Source of the DNA: Henricia sp. BOLD:AAB3569 | Taxonomy: Eukaryota > Echinodermata > Asteroidea > Spinulosida > Echinasteridae | Direction of reading: 5' to 3' | Assembly: GCA_037783545.1 (NCBI GenBank) | Contig: JBBELK010000032.1 | Coordinates: 620,001 to 684,000 of the forward strand | DNA: 64,000 bases | Shown: positions 55,926 to 64,000 of the stretch, piece by piece | Numbering within the stretch: the first letter of the stretch is position 1 | Layout: every line of letters starts with the position of its first letter | The notes under the pieces: generated by a model | The model's database searches: none | The model's input: only the letters and a program-made list of their open reading frames with translations | What the model was told of the DNA's origin: nothing | Program-made: the position numbers and the translations under genes

Positions 55926-56186
55926 GTAAGTCCCTCTGGCATTATAACGGCATTCGATTCCTTCTGTGTGTGTGTTCTATTTAAACATGTAGCCCTCATA
56001 ATGCCTGTAACCATCACTGCATTTAAAGGAGCGTGTTCAGATTTTTCCAGGAAACAGATTTCGCTCAAACCTAACAATCATATCAAACATCTCCCTAAAA
56101 TACTATCTATGGGAAGAAAACATGAAATTTCTAATCTCAGATTTGGATGTCGAAGCAAAAAGGTTGGTGTAATCACTGCACTGCTT

Positions 56187-56694
56187 TAAGCCTAGCGTAC
56201 ATCAACATTGCAATTGGAAGCAGCTCAACTGATCAGTTGCTGTCGATGTGTGCGAAGCGCGCTTATCGAAAGCAACCGATCAGTTGCGCAACTAGCGGCA
56301 ACTGGGAGCATCCAGCCATGTCTACATTTCCAGAGCGCGCACATCGACACGGCAACTCGGTAAAGCCTAGAGTACATTGACCTCGCAACTGGAAGCAACT
56401 GTTGCTTGCAGTTGCTGTCGATGTGCGCGCACGTGATCAGATGCACGCGAGCAACTGACAGCAACTAGTTGCTAGTACGCGTACATCGACGCAACTGGGT
56501 ACGACTAATTGCCAGAAAGTAGAACATAAGCAACTCGTGGCAACTAGGATTTTTAGTAGTTGCAAGTGCGCGTACATCGACCTTTTTAAGCAACTGATCA
56601 GTTGCTCCCAGTTGCCGCGAGTTGCTTCCAGTTGCCGGAAACACCAGTTGCCACTAGTTGCTTCCAGTTGCAATGTCGATGTACGCTAGGCTTT
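56187..56694. mobile_element. foldback MITE rich in gcaactg words
   Basis: Ends aagcctagcgtacatcaaca and the complement of gtcgatgtacgctaggctt. The interior is filled with gcaactg, cagttgc and catcgac words on both strands. Any long frame here is repeat-derived. Confidence 0.85.
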
Positions 56695-57289
56695 ATGGAA
56701 CGGATAAATTAGTTTACAAAACATCAGTGATGTTAACATTATCTTTGAAAATATACAGATTCAGACCACGAAATTTCAAAATGGTAATGAGAAAAATGTG
56801 ACAAATGATATGGTATCAAAATCTCAACACCCATGGAAAACAAATGTCATCTGGACATACTCCTTTGAGTCCATCACAAGTCTCTGCATATTCTCACAAA
56901 TCCATAAAACGTAATTCATGTCATAAGCTATAGTTCAACAAATATTTGCAATATTTTGTGGAAAAATGGACTTAAACATGTGCAGCTTACAGCTAATAAA
57001 ATCTGAGCACGTTTCGACTGAGAAAGGCTCAGTGTGAATTCACCATTACATCAAACGCGCAAATTGTTCGAAGTGACGACACAATGAGCATCATCACATA
57101 ACGCATGTAGTTCATGCACTGGCCGCGTCCCAGCTATGGCGGACATGCATCGTAATGGGAATGGTCTATATGTTTATGGAAAATATTCATATGTTGCCAT
57201 TAAAAATGTCAGTGGTTATTGGGCACCATATTAAGTGCTCAGTTGTGAACCTACAACGTATGCAACACTGGGAGAGGGGGAATTGGGGT

Positions 57290-57380
57290 ATACCACTGTG
57301 CCTCATAGCTCAGCTGGTAGAGCATATGCCTGGAGAGTCGGAGGTCTCAGGTTGAAATCTTGATGAGGCCCATACATTTT
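57290..57380 (+). mobile_element. tRNA-like SINE unit, single copy
   Basis: gtataccactgtgcctcata, gctcagctggtagagcat (A box), ctcaggttgaaatct (weak B box), then a T-rich tail. Same family as the 61340 array. Confidence 0.75.
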
Positions 57381-57712
57381 TTTTCTCTCGTTACATGGTT
57401 ATTACTGCTTGTACTAAATCCTTTGCCATGCTACTAATATTTATTTATAACAGCTTGCATATAACATACTAGACTCAAACCACAAGTTGCCCCACTCCAA
57501 CATTGTACATATTTTCTTTGATTTCATTTTTGCTTTCATAAGTAGACTAATTAAAAAGCATGTAGTGCACACCTCCATATACTTCTGTAGTTATATACAT
57601 GTAGACACATTCATACTCTGAAATTAGTCAGTGTACAATATGTACACAAACCACATACATGTAGCAATTGTTTTATCCAATTGATACATTTATTTTATAT
57701 TTTTTTTCAAAT

Positions 57713-58150
57713 GAGTCTTTTCATGGTAAAGGGGGCATTTTGGCAACACAGATCATATTTCCCAGAAAATACCTTTGTCTGGTCTCAAAATAAAATAAAT
57801 AAGTTTCAGTTGTTCTGAAGAGATAACTTGGTCCCAAAAAGGGTTACAAATAGTGCAACAACATGCCTTATAAAAAAAACCTGTGTACAAATTGCCAATA
57901 TACGCTCGTAACCGGAACGGCCTAAAATGTAACACAAGTGTCCGTTCCGGTTACAAGCGTATATTGGAAATTTGTACACAGGGTTTTTAGAAAGGCATGT
58001 TGTCACACTATTTGTAACCCTTTTTGGGCCTAAGTTATCTCTTCATAACAACTTAAACTTATTCCTTTTATTTTGAGACCAGACAAAGGTATTTCCTCGA
58101 AAATATGGTCTGTGTTGCCAAAATGCCGCCTTTACCGTGGAAAGACTCAA
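57713..58150. mobile_element. foldback MITE family Z, full copy
   Basis: Arms of about 210 bp: gagtcttttcatggtaaagg, gcattttggcaacacagatc, aaaatacctttgtctggtct, gggttacaaatagtg, acgctcgtaaccggaacgg, all complemented on the right. Near-perfect hairpin, no coding capacity. Confidence 0.9.
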
Positions 58151-58397
58151 AGACCATCCATGATATTAACCATGCAGCCACCAGACCGTGTGCATGGACA
58201 TTTTTTGATCCATCTGAGAAAATATTTTGGGATGTGTGTACGTGCTTATGGTTTTACACACTTGTGGTGTACCCAGGGAGGGTTATAATAAAAGAAACAT
58301 AGGAACCCCCATAAGTCGGTTTTTGTCTACTTAGTACCGGACAGAGTAAAACGTGCGTTAAGTCTATGGAGTCGGTTTAGACAAAGGAAACAATTGA

Positions 58398-58592
58398 GCT
58401 CGTGCCAATGACGTCATTTTGGGAGTCAAATAATGCCGCGTCGTTGTGGAAGCAATGTGCGTGCGCGTTGTGTGTGTCCATAGCGTGTCCAGAAACACAA
58501 ACAGCGCGCACGCACATCGCTTCCACAATGACTCAGCATTATTTGACTCCCAAAATGGCGTATTTGCACGTGTTCGAAGGGGGTCAATAGAA
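58398..58592. mobile_element. foldback MITE family X, copy 2
   Basis: Arms ttttgggagtcaaataatgc and complement; loop with gcgtgtccagaaacac. Matches 25488-25733. 58600-59160 has no recognised feature. Confidence 0.82.
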
Positions 58593-59171
58593 GGACAAAG
58601 GTAAGGAAGAGAGTGTAACAAAAGAGGTACCCCACAAGTGTGTAAAAACACGGTTGTGTGCACATATACGTACGTTTCATGAGTCGTGGAATGTGTGTGT
58701 ACAGAATCCATTGCAGTATCATACATATGTACATTTTGTAAAATAATACACTTTACCATACTTCTAGTTCCTAGCTCGGTGTATATTTCATTCATTTCTG
58801 TATATGTTGCTAGCAGTTTCGCAGTGCCAAAATCATTGAATAAAAATGTCATTTGTGTTTTGCATTAAACGTAAGGCGCACAGAAATAAAATTGTAGATA
58901 TTTCTTTGACATTAAACACATGTAGATATGGTTATTTAGCTTTCAACTGTTAAGAAGAAGGGAAAAATTATTATTATTACAAAGTACAAGGTAACACTAA
59001 CATAATGACTTTTTAAAGTAATTTTAGGAGTAAATTTTGTCTTGGTGCAGTTTTGGTTTTTGAGAGTTACAAAATTTTAAATATTCAGAAATGAAAACTA
59101 TTCATAAAAATGAGAAACAAAAGTGAGGGTCTTGTAAGGGGCAAAATGCATAATTAAATGGGCACGAACTC

Positions 59172-59352
59172 GCTGTTGAACCTTACGGTACCGTGCGGTT
59201 GTGTTTCTTTTGTTGGCAATAACCTGCCTGGAATGATCTGAAGTTGACCCTGGACTGGAGGCGAATATTCATGAACACATTGTGTGTACGCATGATGCCC
59301 AACCTCAAAAACCTTGGGATATACCACACGGTACCGCGAAGTTCAACCGTAA
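59172..59352. mobile_element. small foldback element (acggtaccgtgcggt ends)
   Basis: gttgaaccttacggtaccgt at 59174 and its imperfect complement near 59330-59352 (acggtaccgcgaagttcaac). Confidence 0.65.
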
Positions 59353-59737
59353 GTTGCTTCCTGTTTAGGTATACCCCTAACAGGTAATATGCATGTACTA
59401 CATACTTACTGTTTGTGTGGACATACCCATTTGTTTTGTGCACATCTTGATGGCGTATTCAGTACGGACGCCGGACGTTGGCACTGGCACCGGGTTGCCG
59501 TAAAGTTAGGGGTCAAGTAAGTGACCTTTAACCCCGCACGCTAAACCTTTCGTTGAATGTTGGTCAAATCTGAACTTAAAACTGCTTGAACAAGAAGTGT
59601 TTGGTCAGTGTATTAGGCACAAAACACGGTAAAAAAGCAAAAATCAATTTGCAGACAAATTAAACTTGTTTAAACCATGGACGATTAAAGCCATACACGC
59701 CCCGGAATATAACCCGCGACGCACACGCACTCCTTAA

Positions 59738-60090
59738 AGCCCATTACCCCATTTGCAGTTAACCAAAATTTTACTTGAGTTGACAAGAAAAACCCAACTA
59801 AAAGTGTTGATAACATTAGCAATGGTAACAAACACCACATGATTTTTTCCCATGTGTAAAATGGTACCTTTGTGGGAGAAATTGCCAACTGAAGGTGCTT
59901 TTTTTTAAAAACAATTGTCTGCAGACAATTTTTTTACCATTCATTCAACACAAAAACCATGTGTGGATTTTGTTTGGTGTTTTCTGAAGTATTACTGCAT
60001 CTGTGTGGCTGAAATTTCTACAGGGCAGTTTATCAACATTATTCGTTATGTGATGCTTTTGATTCTGTTCTTAAAAGTTTTCAAATCATG
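59738..60090. mobile_element. TTAA element, family Q, copy
   Basis: TTAA at 59734-59737, then AGCCCATTACCCCATTTGCA; internal gagttgacaagaaaaaccc and tgttgataacattagcaatg as in 5964-6060. The right end is uncertain. Confidence 0.55.
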
Positions 60091-60544
60091 TAATTAGGGA
60101 TTATACGTAGGTTTGGCCATTATCAGTGCCCAGGACCCTAGCCGGTTTTAAACTGATTGTTTAAAACTGACCAAACCTACTTTTTATCTCATTCATAAAT
60201 ACCTTTTTGCATAAATTGGTAAAACTCACCAAAATTAGCTCGTCGTTTTCACTTTCTACACCCACAGTGTCAACACCGCGGTTCGTACAACTGCTAGCTG
60301 TGCGTCTATATATGTTTTTGTTCGATCGCGCGCGTTACGCGTCATGCAAGCGTGTTGTACGCGCACGCACACGACTGGGTACTTTGCACAGTGCACAATT
60401 TGCTTTCGGGAACGTGCAGTTTTTGTGCGTGTTCCATTAGCGCCGACAACAGCGCAGGCGCGGCCGCTAGCAAGGCTAAAAAGTGTTTAAGACTGACTGT
60501 GCCTTTATTGCTCGTTTAAAACTGCCCCTGGATGTGCTTTCAGC

Positions 60545-60694
60545 CAATAGAGCCTTTGCACGGCGGCCATGACAGGGGGCAGCCACATTGTCACTGTGTG
60601 TCAAGCATGAGTAGGTGCTTTGTGGTTCCATCGTCACATCATTTAAATAAGAAAACCTGCCTCCTGTCATGGCCGCCGGTGCAGAAGCTCTATA
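60545..60694. mobile_element. foldback MITE family CC, copy
   Basis: Arms agagcctttgcacggcggcc, atgacagggggcag and complement; loop with atcatttaaataagaaa. Confidence 0.82.
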
Positions 60695-61339
60695 GGGATG
60701 TGTAAACTGTCTAAGGTATTTATGAATCTGTCTGTAAGGTAACCCGTACAGAAAATAAAATGTTTTAATACCGTGTTTTGTGTCATTCGTACATTGTTTA
60801 TGTTACGGCATGTTTTTGGTTTTTTTGTAACTGGTGCCATCGAAAATTAATGAATCCGATGTCGCAAAGTCTGGGCTGGTGTGTTTTTACGACCGTAACT
60901 ATTCCATAAAATATTTCTAATGTTTCTGATATGGATCAACCAATGGTCAGAGTTGAGCTTCTTCACTCGGAGATAATCGTTCAAGTTAACAAAACAGATT
61001 TCTAGTTACCCAGACTATGCCGCATCCTACTCATTTCTCCAGAGCAGGTCAAATGTCGTTGGTCATACATTGTGAGTCCCATTTCGGAATTTTGTTTTGT
61101 TCTTTTTTTAACCACAATTCAGATTATTTTTTTTTCGTCGATTTTATTTTTTTCATAAATAAAAAGACTCGTCATTTTAATTTTCTAAAGGAAGTGCCCT
61201 TTGAAAACAAAAAAAGTAGCCCTTTTATTGGACGTACAATGCCCTTTGCAAGTAAGCACTGAAAATGTCAAGTGACGTGACTTTCCTAAAAGTGCTGTCA
61301 GTTGTCCATTCATGCAACACCAACTAAGTAGTTGGGTTC

Positions 61340-62292
61340 TTTGGGAAAACTTGAGTTAGTATACCACTGTGCCTCATAACTCATCTGGTGGAGCATCTGC
61401 CTAGTGTAGCAGAGGTATTGGGGGAAACCTGAAGGAGTATACCACTGTGCCTCATAGCTCAGCTGGTAGAGCATCTGCCCAGCATGTCAGAGGTCTCGGG
61501 GAAAAGCTGAGGGAGTATACCACTGTGTCTCATAGCTCAGCTGGTAAATCATCCGCCTGGTGTGTCAGAGGTCTTGGGGGAAACCTGAGGTAGTATACCA
61601 CTGGGCCTGAAAGGTCATCTGGTGGAGCATCTGCCTAGTGTATCAGAGGTATTGGGGAAACCTGAGGGAGTATACCACTGTGCCTCATAGCTCAGCTGGT
61701 AGAGCATCTGTCCGGCATGTCAGAGGTCTCGGGGAAAAGCTGAGGGAGTATACCACTGTGTCTCATAGCTCGGCTGGTAAATCAACTGCCTGGTGTGTCA
61801 GAGGTCTTGGGGGAAACCTGAGGTAGTATACCACTGTGTCTCATAGCTCAGCTGGTAAATCATCTGCCTGGTGTGTCAGAGGTATTGGGGGAAACCTGAC
61901 GGTGTATACCACTGTGTCTCATAGCTCAGCTGGCAAATCATCTGACTGGTGTGTCAGAGGTCTTGGGGGAAACCTGAGGGAGTACACCACTGTGCCTCAT
62001 CAAGACTTAGCTGGTAGAGCATCTGCCTGGTGTGTCAGAGGTCTTGGTGAAAACTGAGTTAGTATAACACTGTGCCTCATAGCTCAGCTGGTAGAGTATC
62101 TTCCCAGTGTGTCGAGGTTTTGTGGAAAACCTAAGAGAGTTTGCCACTGTGCCTCATATATGTAGCTCAGCTGGTAGAGTATCTGCCCGGTGTGTCAGAG
62201 GTCTTGGGGGAAACCTGAGGTAGTATACCACTGTGTCTCATAGCTCATCAGGTAGAGCATCTGCCCGGTGTGTCAGAGGTCCCGGGTTCAAA
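61340..62292 (+). repeat. tandem array of about 12 tRNA-like units, 78-bp period
   Basis: Unit landmarks: gtataccactgtgcctcata, gctcagctggtagagcat, ctgcctggtgtgtcagaggt, cttgggggaaacctgagg. Starts of ataccactg at 61361, 61439, 61517, 61595 and 61672 show a 77-78 bp period. The A box (TAGCTCAGCTGG) is kept in most units, while only the last unit (about 62232-62292) continues into a B-box-like gtcccgggttcaaatt. Units vary at scattered sites, so the array is not brand new. Confidence 0.9.
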
Positions 62293-62739
62293 TTATGTTT
62301 TCCTAATACCATTTTTGTTTGAACTGTGATGTCTTTTAAATAGTGAGTCCAGTTTTGTTTAATTTGAAAATTAGTTTTCCCTTCGTGTCATAAAACTTTT
62401 GCTTCTCCCAACATCAGTTTATTCGTGTACATGAATTATCAGCCTTCCTTGTAACATTTAAGTTAGGAGAAAATGATTTTGATCAGTAATAAGAAACTAT
62501 AATTTACTTTAAATTTATTTATTGCATGAGTCTCATTTAGCATTGTGTTGCACATACACATGCCATATGCACGCAGCACATTTGTTTTTACATTGGTGAA
62601 ATCCAACTTCCCATGACATGCATCTTGGCAATTTAGTTGTTTGTCTTTTAATGTTTTGTTTTTTTGTTTTTTAATGTAATTATTTTTGCCATGTTTACAT
62701 GAATTTGTTATTACACCACGAGTTTGTATTCAAATCAAG

Positions 62740-62975
62740 CTAGTGGCCTTTTTTGTAATCTCGGCTTAGGCTTAGGCTCAGGCTTCAACTTAGACCTTTT
62801 CGCAAATACTGCTTGAGTGAACGTAGACAAAAGACAGAGTTGCATTGTGGGAAGGTTGTTGGATTGTTGTCCTTCCCATAATGCAGTTCTGTCTTTTGTG
62901 CAAGAATTTGCAAAAAGGTGTATGACCACATGGAGCCGGAGCCTAAGCCGAATTCGAGATTTTGAAAAGGGCCAT
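62740..62975. mobile_element. foldback element with an inner hairpin
   Basis: Outer arms aatctcggcttaggcttagg and the complement of gcctaagccgaattcgagat. Inner hairpin acaaaagacagagttgcatt and complement around 62826-62900. Confidence 0.8.
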
Positions 62976-62979
62976 ATTG

Positions 62980-64000
62980 AATTGTTTACTTTTTACTCAA
63001 GCAAGGCTAGCTTACTATTTGGACTCATTTCTGCATATCAAATGCTTTCTCACCAATTAAATTTCTGTAGTTCTCATGCGGTTGTGTGCATTTAGCCATT
63101 CTTTTCATGGCTTTCAAGTTTGGTTGGTTTTTTTTCCTTCAAATTACTTGAACATTAAACTTTCAAGCCAGTTACAAAATCTGTTGCCATGTAACATGTA
63201 CATGTGTACATTTGCTGTAACAATTGGCAACAATTTCAAAAACGGTTTTAACATGATATCATTCAAGCCCATATAGAAAATCTTTAGTGAATATTAGCTT
63301 TTTAAAAAAAGTTTTTCTTTCTCGCTTAATTTAGATGCATCATTTATTCTGTTACATGTTAAACTTTCATAGTAGTGTTCGCATTCATAGTTTTAGTCAA
63401 ATTTGTAAACCTTGAAAATTCTTTCATTAGACTTTTTATAACTTGTTTTTTCCTACAAAATGTTTTATTGTTGGGGAGTTTTCATGAAATCTAGCATTTG
63501 TTTTATTTATTAGAAAGAAAAGAAAAGCATTTTCGTAACCCCTTTGTGGCACTTTTAGTAGCGGGTGATATAATAATGTTGGCGTTTGACATTATTACCC
63601 CAGGGGCAGTATTCAATTCAATACTTGAATTAACTTTAAAAATGACCTATTTCATATTTAAAGCCTTCTAAGTATTTTACTTTAGTAAGTAAAATACTTA
63701 TACAAATTGTGACGTTACAAATTATTGAAATTAACGCAGAGTGCAAAACTCCCTAAACAGCCAATCGAATACTGCACGGGACGTACCATAAACCGCGCAT
63801 TCTCATGAGCGTATTTTTCTTATGCAAAACGCTTTACATAAGCACCCAAACAAAACTGGTCTAAACCGGTTACAATGTGCGTGTGATGTATGTAAAGCTT
63901 CCCTGCCTTCTCAAAGTTAAGTAAAATACTTTCTCAAAAAGAACCGTTTGAATACCAAATGTTCTTAAGTATTTTTCTGATGTAAAAAACTTAGCCACTT
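62980..64000. other. intron sequence, no gene recognised
   Basis: AT-rich with no supported exon. Short inverted words (aagtattttactttagtaag with aagtaaaatactt) near 63670-63705 and 63920. Confidence 0.5.

Noticed and set aside
56225..56673. Open frames with repeated Gln/Leu/Ala/Ser in the gcaactg element
   Set aside because: Repeat-derived in a foldback MITE with inverted ends at 56187 and 56694.
58364..58852. 162-codon reverse open frame
   Set aside because: It runs through foldback MITE X and its flank; no domain, no splice support.
61638..62057. Open frames reading SHSSAGRAS-type repeats
   Set aside because: Translation of the 78-bp tRNA-like array; no sign of a protein gene.
61340..62292. 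Cluster of functional tRNA genes or a CRISPR-like array
   Set aside because: Most units lack a B box and cannot form a cloverleaf; units are contiguous and alike, without unique spacers.
63335..63560. Possible next RhoGEF exon near 63336 or 63513
   Set aside because: In the required phase both candidates reach stops within about 30 nt and show no coding character.

Overview
The window looks like intronic-scale nuclear DNA from an animal, most likely a marine invertebrate deuterostome such as an echinoderm. The reasons are spliced coding blocks with GT/AG borders, tRNA-derived SINEs whose tails match an L2/CR1-type LINE, very many short foldback transposons, AT-rich introns and frequent TACATGTA words. 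The species call is inference. No bacterial gene, operon, CRISPR array or intact rRNA was seen.

One host gene runs left to right through most of the window. Sixteen coding exons from 11016 to 55925 join with matching phase at every junction, and a possible first coding exon lies at 2787-2823. The joined product is a Ser/Pro/acidic N-terminal region, then a Lys-rich stretch and a C1 zinc finger (exons 12-13, His at about residue 442) with the metal-ligand spacing of the GEF-H1/AKAP-Lbc C1. A basic Ser-rich linker follows. The open frame leaves the window in phase 2, so the catalytic DH-PH part should lie to the right. This is the 5' half of a Dbl-family Rho guanine nucleotide exchange factor of the AKAP13/ARHGEF2/ARHGEF28 group.

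Layout: 1-11000 upstream region or first intron with foldback elements, two TTAA palindromes, an inverted MITE pair and a tandem array of tRNA-like units. 11016-18918 exons 2-5, with introns holding nested hAT-like and foldback elements. 18919-30705 an 11.8 kb intron of repeats. 30706-38888 exons 6-9, with a mariner relic and a 5'-truncated LINE inserted in a foldback element. 38889-43818 an intron with a deleted mariner-type element. 43819-55925 exons 10-17, including the C1 exons, with a multi-level transposon nest in intron 12. 55926-64000 the next intron, ending with a 78-bp-period tRNA-like array.

The repeat content is the most unusual part. At least five short TTAA-flanked families share the terminus TTAA-AGG, a Kolobok/T2-like signature. 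Several insertions can be read at base resolution because the window also carries an uninterrupted copy, target-site duplications, or a transposase frame that continues on both sides.
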